Origin: Candidatus Obscuribacterales bacterium
GTDB taxonomy: Bacteria; Cyanobacteriota; Vampirovibrionia; Obscuribacterales; Obscuribacteraceae
DNA length: 64,000 bases
Direction: 5' to 3'
Assembly (NCBI GenBank): GCA_020050685.1
Contig: JAGVKG010000022.1
Span: forward strand, 1 to 64,000
The translations under genes were made by a program, and so were the position numbers. A model generated the notes under the pieces. It did not search any database, was not told the DNA's origin, and worked only from the letters and a program-made list of their open reading frames with translations. Positions within the stretch are counted from its first letter, which is position 1; each line of letters begins with the position of its first letter. Shown here piece after piece: positions 24,650 through 34,319 of the stretch.

Positions 24650-27600
24650 ATGCTAAACGGACTGATCAAGTGGTCAATTCAAAATCGCTTTCTTGTTATT
24701 GTCTTAGCCATCGGTCTATTAGTTGGTGGCTCTTACATGGCAACGCAAGCACAGCTTGATGTCTTGCCTGAATTTGCACCGCCACAAGTGATTGTTCAAA
24801 CCGAAGCTCCTGGTTTGGTGGCAGAAGAAGTTGAAGCCTTAGTTAGCTTACCTTTGGAAACGGCGCTGAATGGCACGGCCAACGTTGCTTTGGTTAAGGC
24901 AATTTCGCAGCCTGGCATTTCTGTGATTACCGTGATCTTTAAATACGGAACAGATATTTACTTGGCACGCCAACTGGTAAACGAAAAGATTCAGTTGAGC
25001 TTACCGCGTTTGCCCAGAATCGTTGGTCCACCAATTATGTTGCCGGTGATGTCCGTGGTTGGTGACATTCTCAAAATTGGTCTGACATCAAACACTGTAT
25101 CGCTTTTGGATCTGCGCACAATAGCCGACTGGGACATTCGCAATCGTGTATTGGCAGTACCTGGTGTTGCTCGAGTTTTGGTTATGGGCGGCGACCTAAA
25201 ACAATTTCTCGTTCTCGTCCATCCGGACAAATTGAAATCAAATAACATCACGCTGGATGATGTGCGCAACGCTGTAGAAAAGGCTAATCATGTATCTGCT
25301 GGTGGCGTGCTTGTCACAGCCGATCAACAATTACCAATTCGCGGTGTTGGTCGAGTCACGGACATCAATGAATTGGCGGACTCGGTAATTATGACCCGCG
25401 GTGCTACACCACTTTTGCTTAAGCACGTCGCCTCAGTCTCCATCGGTCCGGCATTCCGCTTTGGCGATGCAATCATCAATGGCAACCGCGGTGTTTATAT
25501 TGTGGTTTCCAAACAACCCTGGGCTGACACTTTGGAAGTTACACGCAATGTGCAAACGGCAATTAACCAATTACAAAAAGGATTGCCGGACGGCATAAAA
25601 GTAACCTATATATTTCGGCAAGCAGACTTCATCGAAAAATCAATTCACAATGTCCTTTCTGCCATTTTTACCGGCGGCGTCTTGGTAGTAATCATTTTAC
25701 TTTTGTTCCTCTTGAACTGGCGAACATCAATAATTAGCTTGACCGCCATACCGCTTTCCTTACTCACGGCAATTGCGGTGATCAAATGGACCGGTGGATC
25801 ACTAAACACCATGACCTTAGGAGGTCTAGCAATTGCGGTTGGCGAAGTGGTGGACGACGCCATTGTTGATGTAGAAAATGTCTACCGCCGACTGCGCGAA
25901 AACAAGCTCGCCTCGCATCCAGAACCAGTCTTGCGCGTCGTTTATAAAGCCTGCCGAGAAGTGCGTTCATCTGTTGTTTATGCAACCTTCATTGTCGCTT
26001 TGGTGTTTTTGCCTGTCTTTATGTTGAGCGGGGTTGAAGGCAGAATATTTACACCGCTGGGATTTGCTTACATTATTGCCACGCTTGCCAGCTTGCTGGT
26101 TGCCCTGACTGTCACACCAGCAATGTGCGCGTATCTACTCACCACCCGTGGTGCCATTCCCAGCACAGAGCCGTGGACAGTCAGCAAACTGCAAGAAACT
26201 TACGCGCGGCTTTTACACCGAGTCCTCGCCAAACCGAAAGCGGTAATTTTTGCTTCACTGGCTATGCTGATTGCCAGCCTCTGTCTTTTGCCTTTCATGG
26301 GTCAGACTTTCTTGCCAGAATTTCGCGAAGACAATTTGATCATTGCGGCCACCGGTCTAGCCGGTCAAAGTCTAGAAGCAACCGATCGCATGGGCGTTGC
26401 CTTGGAGCGAAAGTTGCTTGAGCATCCGGAAGTGCAGGCAGTGGCACAAAGAGTCGGAAGAGCCGAGCTTGATGATGATGCGGGCGGGCCGCACTTTAGT
26501 GAATTTGATATTCGCCTCAAAGAATCGAACCGGCCGCTCAGCGCCATATTGAAAGATTTGCGCGGACACTTAAACGAAGTGCCAGGCATTGCCTTTGATG
26601 TTGGCTCGTTTATTGCCCATCGCATGGATGACGTTCTTTCTGGTGGCACGAGGGCCGACATTGCCATCAAAATTTTTGGACCGGACCTGCCGACTTTGAG
26701 AGAATTAGCCAGCGAGATTACTACGATTGTCAAAACTGTTCCTGGAACGGTGGATGCTCGACCGGAAGCGCAGGTGCTGATGCCACAAGTAATCGTCTCA
26801 ATCGATCGACAACGAGCAGCACGCTACGGTCTCACCGCAGCCGATTTATCCAAGAGCATCGAAACTGCCTTCAATGGCAATGTAGTTTCACAAGTTTTAG
26901 AATCACAGCGCATGTTTGGTTTAAAAGTTTGGTACGACGAGCAGTCGCGTCACAATTTGGATCTTATCAAAGCAACTTTAGTGGACACACCAAGCGGTGC
27001 ACGAGTGCCGTTGTCAGCACTAGCAACAATTGAAATTGGTGACGGCTCGTCGGCCGTAATTCGAGAAAATGCAGCACGACGCATAGTTGTTCAAGCCAAT
27101 GCTCAAGGTCGTGATGTGGTAAGCATTGTTAACGAGATTCGCGAGAAGATCAACAAAAAGGTGGCCATGCCTACTGGCTATTACATTGTTTACGCCGGCC
27201 AATACGAAGCACAACAAGATGCCAGCCGTTCACTTTTTTGGACATCAGCTCTGGCATTTCTTGGTATTCTCCTATTGTTACAACGCGGATTTGCCTCGTG
27301 GAAAGCAACCTTGCTCGTGATAAGCAACTTACCGCTTGCCACCATCGGCGGTATTATCGCTGTTGCCCTTACCGGCAACGTAATTAGTATTGGTTCGATG
27401 ATTGGTTTCATTAGCCTCTTTGGCATCTCCACAAGAAACTCTATTCTCCTTGTTACACACATAAAGTCACTAATCGAATCCGGCGTTTCATTTGACGAAG
27501 CTGTCTTTAAAGGCTCATTGGATCGTTTGGCGCCAGTTCTTATGACAGCATTGGCTGCCGCCTTAGGCATGTTACCCTTAGCCGTCTGGGGAGGCACCGG

Positions 27601-27760
27601 GCGCGAACTTGAACAACCACTGGCAGTCGTGATTGTCGGCGGTTTGATCACAAGTACGGCTTTGACACTCTTAGTCATTCCTGCACTCTTTGAAGTATTT
27701 ATGCGTCCAGCAGTGCAAGCAAAAAGTGAACACGACGAATTAACAGCTAAAACATTTTGA
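24650..27760 (+). CDS. RND heavy-metal/multidrug efflux pump (CzcA/CusA type)
   Basis: A 1036-residue inner-membrane RND transporter of the HME branch. It has twelve expected helices, with the N-terminal helix at residues 13-31, and two large periplasmic loops. The proton-relay region is GEVVDDAIVDVEN in helix 4. The porter domain begins ATQAQLDVLPEFAPPQV, typical of CzcA-like pumps. It starts 10 bases after the adaptor stop and is surely co-transcribed. It exports substrate with proton import. The metal or organic substrate is not decided by sequence; I see no methionine clusters that would favour copper. Confidence 0.92.
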   Translation: MLNGLIKWSIQNRFLVIVLAIGLLVGGSYMATQAQLDVLPEFAPPQVIVQTEAPGLVAEEVEALVSLPLETALNGTANVALVKAISQPGISVITVIFKYGTDIYLARQLVNEKIQLSLPRLPRIVGPPIMLPVMSVVGDILKIGLTSNTVSLLDLRTIADWDIRNRVLAVPGVARVLVMGGDLKQFLVLVHPDKLKSNNITLDDVRNAVEKANHVSAGGVLVTADQQLPIRGVGRVTDINELADSVIMTRGATPLLLKHVASVSIGPAFRFGDAIINGNRGVYIVVSKQPWADTLEVTRNVQTAINQLQKGLPDGIKVTYIFRQADFIEKSIHNVLSAIFTGGVLVVIILLLFLLNWRTSIISLTAIPLSLLTAIAVIKWTGGSLNTMTLGGLAIAVGEVVDDAIVDVENVYRRLRENKLASHPEPVLRVVYKACREVRSSVVYATFIVALVFLPVFMLSGVEGRIFTPLGFAYIIATLASLLVALTVTPAMCAYLLTTRGAIPSTEPWTVSKLQETYARLLHRVLAKPKAVIFASLAMLIASLCLLPFMGQTFLPEFREDNLIIAATGLAGQSLEATDRMGVALERKLLEHPEVQAVAQRVGRAELDDDAGGPHFSEFDIRLKESNRPLSAILKDLRGHLNEVPGIAFDVGSFIAHRMDDVLSGGTRADIAIKIFGPDLPTLRELASEITTIVKTVPGTVDARPEAQVLMPQVIVSIDRQRAARYGLTAADLSKSIETAFNGNVVSQVLESQRMFGLKVWYDEQSRHNLDLIKATLVDTPSGARVPLSALATIEIGDGSSAVIRENAARRIVVQANAQGRDVVSIVNEIREKINKKVAMPTGYYIVYAGQYEAQQDASRSLFWTSALAFLGILLLLQRGFASWKATLLVISNLPLATIGGIIAVALTGNVISIGSMIGFISLFGISTRNSILLVTHIKSLIESGVSFDEAVFKGSLDRLAPVLMTALAAALGMLPLAVWGGTGRELEQPLAVVIVGGLITSTALTLLVIPALFEVFMRPAVQAKSEHDELTAKTF

Positions 27761-27774
27761 TAGGGAGACATACT

Positions 27775-28578
27775 TTGCCAAATCAGTTTGAAGGACAAGT
27801 AGCCATAGTTACAGGTGGTGGCACAGGGCTTGGCAAAGCAATGGCTCTAAATCTTGCTCGCAATGGCGCCAAAGTAGTGATTGCCAGCCGCAAGCTGGAA
27901 AATCTCAATCCAGCAAAAGAAGAAATTGCCAAAGTCACAAAAGCTGAACAAGTAATTGCTTGTCAAACTGATGTGCGCGATCCGGAACAAGTACAAAACT
28001 TGATCAATCAAACCAAAGAAAAATTTGGTCGCATAGATATTTTGATCAACAATGCTGCCGGCAATTTTGCCGTTCCATCCGAGAAGCTCACACCTAATGG
28101 CTGGAAAGCTGTCGTGGAAATTGTCCTTAATGGCACATGGTTTTGTTCCAGCATTGCCGGTCAGGAAATGATCAAACAAGGTTCGGGCTGCATTCTCAAT
28201 ATCATCGCCACATATGCTTGGACCGGTGCACCAGGGGTGGTGCATTCTGCTTCTGCCAAGGCGGGCGTTCTGGCAATGACAAGAACTCTGGCAGCAGAAT
28301 GGGGGCATTATGGCATTCGCGTCAACGCCTTTGCTCCTGGCGCTATGGTTACGGAAGCAGCCTCAAAGAATTTGTTATTTGACACAGAAAAAGCCCAAGA
28401 GCAAGTGCGCAAAAAAATTCCCCTTGGTCGTGTGACCTCAGTGGAAGAAATGGCCGAGCTGGCCGCATTTCTCTGCAGCCCCAAGGCAGCCTTTATCACC
28501 GGCGACGTGATGACAGCAGACGGCGGCAACTGGCTCGGACGCGGCTTCATGGACTTGATGGAACACGCCTCAGGATGA
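27775..28578 (+). CDS. 2,4-dienoyl-CoA reductase (SDR)
   Basis: 267 residues from the TTG at 27775, chosen because AGGGAGA lies seven bases upstream. The NADPH motif is TGGGTGLG and NNAAGNF follows. The catalytic part does not have the usual YxxxK but ATYAWTG followed by HSASAKAGV. That is the arrangement of DECR-type reductases, where the active Tyr lies earlier than in other SDRs. It reduces 2,4-dienoyl-CoA to enoyl-CoA in degradation of unsaturated fatty acids. It is 14 bases after the RND gene and may share its transcript. The last codons and the stop fall in a dispersed repeat (see 28568-28637). Confidence 0.9.
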   Translation: MPNQFEGQVAIVTGGGTGLGKAMALNLARNGAKVVIASRKLENLNPAKEEIAKVTKAEQVIACQTDVRDPEQVQNLINQTKEKFGRIDILINNAAGNFAVPSEKLTPNGWKAVVEIVLNGTWFCSSIAGQEMIKQGSGCILNIIATYAWTGAPGVVHSASAKAGVLAMTRTLAAEWGHYGIRVNAFAPGAMVTEAASKNLLFDTEKAQEQVRKKIPLGRVTSVEEMAELAAFLCSPKAAFITGDVMTADGGNWLGRGFMDLMEHASG

Positions 28579-28637
28579 CAGCCGTCTATTCAAAGTTGTT
28601 GTGTCATATTGCGGGCGAGGCTTGCCTCGCCCCTACG
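28568..28637. repeat. Dispersed repeat with REP-like palindrome, copy 1
   Basis: CCTCAGGATGACA (28568-28580) and, 32 bases later, the palindrome GGGCGAGGCTTGCCTCGCCC followed by CTACG. Both parts recur at 47911-47978. The first part overlaps the end and stop codon of the reductase gene. Confidence 0.6.
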
Positions 28638-28660
28638 CGGGAAGACACATGCTGATCAGT

Positions 28661-31093
28661 TTATTTGATTAGCACATTCATGGCGGCGCGGAGATTTTCT
28701 CTGTCGAGTTGATCGTAGGACAAATTCTTCCATCTGCGGGTTGGAGACTCGTCTAGAAATTTCACGAGTTCGGCGACGGATTGTTTTAGGGATGGTATTG
28801 CCGCGAGTTGATTTTTCTTGGTGCCGCCGTTAACCCAGAAATCGCTGAGGACTTGGGCGCGAATTGAGGGGCTAATTTCGTATAAGTCAAAGATTTGATC
28901 GTCGATCAGTTTCTGATGATCAGCTTCCTTGCGATTCAAATCTTCAAGATGTTCAACATATTGGAAATGAGCTTGCTTTAGATCAATTTTGCTTTTCACA
29001 TCAGTTGAATAACGCAAAATTGCTGGCCCCTTGTAGTCCGGTGAAAGTAAATCGAAGCTGTCCAGCTCTTGCGCCAAAACAATTGCCTGCTTGGTTGCAT
29101 GAGCGACTGTCGCGAGAACTTCTTTTGGCGGATCCAAAAATGGCAAACGTCTTAGATCACCGATTTGAAAGTTGACTGTCGGATTTAGCACTCCCAACAA
29201 GAAGCGCGCCAAGGAAGAATTCAAAAATCCCAATACATAATAAAGATAGTCTGGCTCGCCGCTACGCTGAGTAAAGATTGCCGAGCTGGCAATATCGAAA
29301 ACAGATTTCTCACTTAACAAGCGTGCTTTGAACCCGCGCGTACCGATATAGGAATAAGTGATGCCCTGCTGAAAATAGAATCTCTCGCCTGGCAAAGATC
29401 TTGATTGGCCGCGCTGAGCACGGTAGTTTCGAATCGCCTCTCCGTTATTAGCAAATTGAACCATATACGGTGTCTTGCGATACCACTTTTGCCCACCGCC
29501 TTTGTCATAAGCAACATAGTTATCTTGTTCTTCTTCTGGCACTTGAAAGTGTAGTTTGACAAACAAATCGTTGTTGCAAGTAAACAAACCATTTGTACAA
29601 ACAATGCCTGTGCTCTCGCTTTCCATAGCCGGAAGAGCAGTAAACAACTTACTTAAATCACCAGGACACCAGAACGCAAAACCCAGATCACAATCTGCCT
29701 CTGAATATGGCAGCGCCTTAATTCCTTGACTGGCTGCAAGCTCTTTCAAGTCATTATCCAAAATCCGCCAGCACTTCACCGGCAAAACACTTGCCAGCTT
29801 GCCCTTCTTTTCGGCAACATAAATTGCATTGCTAACTTTCTCGCCAGGCTTAGCTTCAAAAACACCTGAGCCCAACAAGACAAGCGAGCGACAGATGCTC
29901 TTGTCTTGCAGATGCGTGCGCAAATTTTGATAGCGTTGTGTGGAAAGAAAACTTTGTTGGCAAATTATCGCCATCCTTCCATCTTCTCCCAGCAAGCGCA
30001 GCGACAATTCCAAGAACGCCGCATAAAGATCGTAATGCGATTGACCATAATTCTCTCTGACAAACTGGCGAACAGTTGGTGGCATCAGTCTGTGACTAAG
30101 ATATGGTGGATTAGCAGCAATTGCCGTGAAGTCTCCCAGTCCCGGCAATTCGGCAAGTGCTACTACACCATCAAATCCATAAGCTTGCACACCGGAGCTC
30201 TTTTGATCATCGACACCCAGCCAGAGACTGCCAATACCATCCACATGATCAGAATCACTGCTAAGCCAGAAAAGTTTTGGCAAGGGTAATTCGACAACGT
30301 CGGTTGACCAATCGCGCGCCGCAAGATAAAGCGAAAGTCCGGCTAATTCAAGCACAAAAGCATCTATGTCAAAACCGTACAACTGCTTTTCAAAAATCTC
30401 CGACAACGCCACTACTGGCGGTGCATGCTTTTTGTTTACCTGGTAATCAAATAACTTCTTCAAAGCCTCAAGCAAAATATGTCCAGCGCCACAAGCAGGA
30501 TCGCAGAAAACCACATCTTCATTGCTGTCCAAGCTGGCGTCCAAGTGACTGCCTACCGTCTCGTCAATCAGAAACTCACTTATCCAAGAGGGCGTGAACC
30601 ACTGAGTCAGTTTTGGCAGATCCGAGACTTCAACATCCGCGGCTTTTACACTTTGAGCATCAATATGATCTGGAACCTCTAAAACTGATTTACGCGGGCG
30701 GCACAAAAATACTTGGTAAACCCAACCGACAAAAAGCGGATCTTTTAAAAGCGGCTCTTGCTGAAATTGCGCCAATATTTCCCGGCTCGGAAGTGCAGCC
30801 AGAACATCTCTGGTGCAAATCCGCCTCGCCAAACCTGTCAAGCGATCTCCGAACTTGGTCGCATCCAAAATTATCGGCCTATCGCCAGCCAGCTCTCGGA
30901 AATACTCGATCCCCGGTGACTCATAAAGCCAGGAGGGACAAAGCCCCCTGGATGCCAACGAGAATAAAGCCGCCAAACCCGCCACATCCTCAGGAGCAAA
31001 TTGCCTGGCCGACTGCGTGCACAAACGCACAAACTTGCTGGCACTGGCCACAAGTTGGCGATGATAATTTTGTGCCCTTGAAATCATAGCCAA
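28661..31093 (-). CDS. Orphan N6-adenine DNA methylase, PglX/Eco57I-like
   Basis: An 810-residue protein. The SAM-binding motif I is DPACGAGHILLEAL (about residue 205) and the catalytic motif IV is NPPY in AIAANPPYLS, diagnostic of N6-adenine methylases. The GAGHIL form and the preceding LTQWFTPSWISEFLI block resemble BREX PglX and related class gamma enzymes. The C-terminal 400 residues should hold the target recognition domain. No nuclease domain is visible, and no BREX or restriction gene lies nearby. It may act as a solitary methylase. The start may be this TTG (AGGAG six bases upstream) or the ATG two codons later. Confidence 0.82.
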   Translation of the reverse strand: MAMISRAQNYHRQLVASASKFVRLCTQSARQFAPEDVAGLAALFSLASRGLCPSWLYESPGIEYFRELAGDRPIILDATKFGDRLTGLARRICTRDVLAALPSREILAQFQQEPLLKDPLFVGWVYQVFLCRPRKSVLEVPDHIDAQSVKAADVEVSDLPKLTQWFTPSWISEFLIDETVGSHLDASLDSNEDVVFCDPACGAGHILLEALKKLFDYQVNKKHAPPVVALSEIFEKQLYGFDIDAFVLELAGLSLYLAARDWSTDVVELPLPKLFWLSSDSDHVDGIGSLWLGVDDQKSSGVQAYGFDGVVALAELPGLGDFTAIAANPPYLSHRLMPPTVRQFVRENYGQSHYDLYAAFLELSLRLLGEDGRMAIICQQSFLSTQRYQNLRTHLQDKSICRSLVLLGSGVFEAKPGEKVSNAIYVAEKKGKLASVLPVKCWRILDNDLKELAASQGIKALPYSEADCDLGFAFWCPGDLSKLFTALPAMESESTGIVCTNGLFTCNNDLFVKLHFQVPEEEQDNYVAYDKGGGQKWYRKTPYMVQFANNGEAIRNYRAQRGQSRSLPGERFYFQQGITYSYIGTRGFKARLLSEKSVFDIASSAIFTQRSGEPDYLYYVLGFLNSSLARFLLGVLNPTVNFQIGDLRRLPFLDPPKEVLATVAHATKQAIVLAQELDSFDLLSPDYKGPAILRYSTDVKSKIDLKQAHFQYVEHLEDLNRKEADHQKLIDDQIFDLYEISPSIRAQVLSDFWVNGGTKKNQLAAIPSLKQSVAELVKFLDESPTRRWKNLSYDQLDRENLRAAMNVLIK

Positions 31094-31291
31094 ATCTCAC
31101 TCCTACTAACATAGCTAATGCTCGCATGAAATAAGGCTATAGTTCGATAGAAAAGGTTGTCATTTAGTGTATAAGATCAGCTATACGCAAATTTCTTACT
31201 ACCTCCATCTTTAGCTGGGGTAACAACGCGCCCAAGCGCGCCAGAGAAATTTCAAAATTACGCCATTTAGCATTGGGGAGCTATCCGATTT

Positions 31292-32407
31292 ATGAATAAG
31301 GCCGGACTTGAAGACGTAGTAGCCGCAACGTCAACAATTTGCGACGTAAATGGAACGCAAGGACGGCTCATTTACCAAGGATATGACATTCACGACCTAG
31401 CAGTTAATTCCACGTTCGAAGAAGTTGTTTATTTGCTTTGGTTCGGCAGAATGCCAAACAAACAAGAATTTGAAGCAATTAATCGCGAATTGCGTGTCAA
31501 TCGCAAACTGCCTGCCGAAGTCATCAAAATGATGCGCGAGTTCCCCAAGCAAACACCAGGCATGGATGTTTTGCGCACGACCGTGTCAATGCTTTCCATG
31601 TTCGATCCGGACACGCTCAATAACGATCCGGAGGCCAACATTCGCAAAGCCACCCGCTTGACGGCACAATTCCCAACTATCGTTGCTTACTGGGATAGAA
31701 TCCGCAACAACAAAGAAGTCTTGGCACCAAAAGAAGATTGCAATCTGGCCGCCAACTTCCTCTATATGTTGAACGGCACAGTACCAGATGATGTTAGTGC
31801 CAAGTCACTGGACATCGCCTTGATCTTGCACGCCGATCATGAACTGAACGCTTCCACATTTGCTGCCCGCGTCGCCGCTGCCACTCTTACCGATATGCAC
31901 GCCGCCATTACTGCCGCCATCGGCACATTGGCCGGACCATTGCATGGTGGTGCCAACCAAGAAGTGATCAAAATGCTTCTCAAAATTGGTGATGTGGAAA
32001 AGGTTGAACCCTACATCAAAAAGATGTTCGAGGAGCACAAAAAAGTCTCTGGCTTCGGCCACCGCGTGTACAAAACAGAAGATCCACGCGCTACTCACTT
32101 GCGCAGAATGTCCGAAGAACTCGGCAAGCGCGAAGGCGATCTCAAACTGTTCCAGATGTCACGCAAAGTGGAAGAATTGGTCATGGCAGACAAAGGTCTT
32201 TATGCCAATGTTGACTTCTACTCTGCATCCGTCTACTACTTGCTCGGTATTCCAATAGATTTGTTCACCCCAATTTTTGCCATGAGCAGAGTTGCCGGTT
32301 GGACCGCACACGTACTTGAGCAGTATGCCAACAACCGCTTGATTAGACCAAGAGCCGAGTACACCGGTCCGTCTAATTTGCAGTACGTCGGCATCGAGAA
32401 GCGCTAA
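31292..32407 (+). CDS. gltA: Citrate synthase
   Basis: A 371-residue citrate synthase of the short bacterial type II/methylcitrate-synthase-like size. Catalytic elements are visible: His in GPLHGGANQEV, His in GFGHRVYKTEDPR and Asp in NVDFYSASVYYLLGIP. It condenses oxaloacetate with acetyl-CoA at the entry of the citric acid cycle; activity on propionyl-CoA cannot be excluded. GGGAG precedes the ATG by about nine bases. It stands alone between the methylase and the RDD gene. Confidence 0.93.
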   Translation: MNKAGLEDVVAATSTICDVNGTQGRLIYQGYDIHDLAVNSTFEEVVYLLWFGRMPNKQEFEAINRELRVNRKLPAEVIKMMREFPKQTPGMDVLRTTVSMLSMFDPDTLNNDPEANIRKATRLTAQFPTIVAYWDRIRNNKEVLAPKEDCNLAANFLYMLNGTVPDDVSAKSLDIALILHADHELNASTFAARVAAATLTDMHAAITAAIGTLAGPLHGGANQEVIKMLLKIGDVEKVEPYIKKMFEEHKKVSGFGHRVYKTEDPRATHLRRMSEELGKREGDLKLFQMSRKVEELVMADKGLYANVDFYSASVYYLLGIPIDLFTPIFAMSRVAGWTAHVLEQYANNRLIRPRAEYTGPSNLQYVGIEKR

Positions 32408-32435
32408 CTAGCCAAGGGAAACTTTCTCTTCGGTA

Positions 32436-33203
32436 CTAACTGATTTTGCCTTGGGCTTTGTAAGCCAAGTAGATTTTTTCCAGAAAAATCTCCGGCGGAT
32501 CATCGGTTGTCGTCTGAATTTTCTGTTTGAAATATTCTTCCAACTTGTGTGCCAAGAGCGGCCGTTTGCCCGGTGCAAATTTTGGTCGACGGGAAAGAAA
32601 TGAAACTAAAAGTTCATACTCATCCGGCGTGATTTGCCCAACATCGAAATAGAGATTCGGTGTCAAGTCCGGCGTAAGAGTGACGGTTAGATCTTCTTTT
32701 GCTGCTTGTCGCTCGCGAATCACAATTGTCCCTGCCGCCAAATCACCTAAGCGCCTTTCCGATGCATCGGCAAAAATTGTTACAAGCCCAACCAAACCAA
32801 GCCCAGTGTCCACTATGCGAATCAGATTACGCACAATCACAGAAGACCAAGACACCGGTTGCCCATTGCTCTCAATCACGCGAATGCCCGCAAATTTCTT
32901 GCCCGGCGTTTGCCCCTGCCAAGTTCCCTCAAAGAAAATAAAATAGCCAAAGATCACCACAAAAGTGGTCAGAATCGCCACTGCCCCCAGGTAGTAATAA
33001 GCCAATGTCCTGGCTTCCCGCGGCCAACTCATCTCATCCACCCAATAAGCCGAGCCCGCGCATGCCGCCAAAATCAAAATGATCACCAGGTAGCTGATTA
33101 GCGTATCGACAAAGCAAGCCAAAATCCGATTGCCCAGACCGGCAAGCTCCAGGTGTAAGTCCACATTTTCCGGGGTAGATATAAGGTAGTCCGTATCTGG
33201 CAA
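32436..33203 (-). CDS. RDD-family membrane protein
   Basis: A 255-residue protein with an RDD domain (about residues 15-160). It has the leading AGLGNRILACFVDTLISYLV helix, a second helix pair and the GKKFAGIRVIESNG block, with three membrane spans. The C-terminal part is soluble. RDD proteins are often linked to transport or Na+/H+ exchange, but the function is not fixed. It is divergent from the SpoIIM-like gene 58 bases away, an arrangement seen in many genomes where the two families occur side by side. Confidence 0.82.
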   Translation of the reverse strand: MPDTDYLISTPENVDLHLELAGLGNRILACFVDTLISYLVIILILAACAGSAYWVDEMSWPREARTLAYYYLGAVAILTTFVVIFGYFIFFEGTWQGQTPGKKFAGIRVIESNGQPVSWSSVIVRNLIRIVDTGLGLVGLVTIFADASERRLGDLAAGTIVIRERQAAKEDLTVTLTPDLTPNLYFDVGQITPDEYELLVSFLSRRPKFAPGKRPLLAHKLEEYFKQKIQTTTDDPPEIFLEKIYLAYKAQGKIS

Positions 33204-33261
33204 TTTATGCGCCTCCAGTTATGAACGCAATTTATGACCATTCAACCATGAACGGGTCACT

Positions 33262-34242
33262 ATGAACATAGAACGTTGGATCCAAGCCAGACAACCATCG
33301 TGGAAGCAGCTAGAAGAAATTCTGGGTGCAATTGATAAGCACGGCATGAAAAGCCTGAGTGCAACCAAGCTGCGCGACTTGGGCAAACTTTATCGCCAAA
33401 CCAGTGCCGATTTATCGTCAGCCCGCGCTTATAAATTGGGCGGGCGCCTGCCTGCCTACTTAAACAATCTTGTCGTCCGGGCCCACAACCAGGTCTATCA
33501 TCGGCGAAAAAATCACCTGGAAGACTTGTTTCGCTTTTACTGGGAGACCTTTCCCAAACTGGTAAACGAGCACTCTCTTTACATTATTTCGGCCATGGTG
33601 CTTTTTCTGACGCCGCTTCTCGCTTGTTATTTTGAGGTGCGCCACGACATTAATTTTGCCCGCCTGGAAGTTTGCGCCGGACATCCGATCGTGCCGGAAA
33701 GACTTTGGCAAACTATAGAAAAGAAAAAAATGTGGACAAGCGGTATGCAGGAATTTAGCCCGGTTGCCGCCTCAGAAATTGCTACCAACAATTTACGGGT
33801 GGCAATTCTCGGATTTGCCTTAGGTGTTACTGGCGGACTTGGCACGGCTCTGGTTCTGGTCGCCAACGGCATGTTCATTGGCACCATATTTGGTGTTTGC
33901 GAGCGGTACGGTTTAGGAGACAAGCTACTTTCCTTTGTCGCGCCCCACGCGGTGCTGGAATTGAGCGCCTTAGTGATTAGTTCCGCTGCCGGTCTTTTAA
34001 TTGGTAAAGCCTTGTTATTTCCCGGCAACTACCGGCGCCTCGACAGCCTGCAAATTGCCAGCAAAAAAGCCGCGGGCTTATTTGCCGGCTGCATTCCGCT
34101 ATTACTAATTGCCGGAACAATCGAAGGTTTCATCTCACCTTCTGAAGGTTTCAGCACCGCATCAAAATATGTCTTGAGCATCGGCACATTGATTTGTTTA
34201 GTGATCTATCTCTTCGCTCCCAGATACGGCAAGCCGAATTAA
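33262..34242 (+). CDS. SpoIIM-family (DUF95) membrane protein
   Basis: A 326-residue protein. The N-terminal 100 residues are soluble and helical (ATKLRDLGKLYRQTSADLSSAR is the characteristic block). A stage II sporulation protein M-like membrane region with five or six spans follows, including the FALGVTGGLGTALVLVANG and PHAVLELSALVISSAAG segments. Outside sporulating bacteria these proteins have an unclear envelope role. It is paired divergently with the RDD gene. Nothing here suggests sporulation. Confidence 0.88.
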   Translation: MNIERWIQARQPSWKQLEEILGAIDKHGMKSLSATKLRDLGKLYRQTSADLSSARAYKLGGRLPAYLNNLVVRAHNQVYHRRKNHLEDLFRFYWETFPKLVNEHSLYIISAMVLFLTPLLACYFEVRHDINFARLEVCAGHPIVPERLWQTIEKKKMWTSGMQEFSPVAASEIATNNLRVAILGFALGVTGGLGTALVLVANGMFIGTIFGVCERYGLGDKLLSFVAPHAVLELSALVISSAAGLLIGKALLFPGNYRRLDSLQIASKKAAGLFAGCIPLLLIAGTIEGFISPSEGFSTASKYVLSIGTLICLVIYLFAPRYGKPN

Positions 34243-34319
34243 TCCGCAGAGAAAAATTCTTTCGTTAGAATAGTTGTTGGCGGCGGCTGCCAACTGGTTG
34301 GTTTTTTCAATCTCTGGGT

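Noticed and set aside
27190-27798. 202-residue minus-strand frame opposite the RND pump
   Set aside because: It lies wholly antisense to a strongly conserved gene and resembles no known protein.
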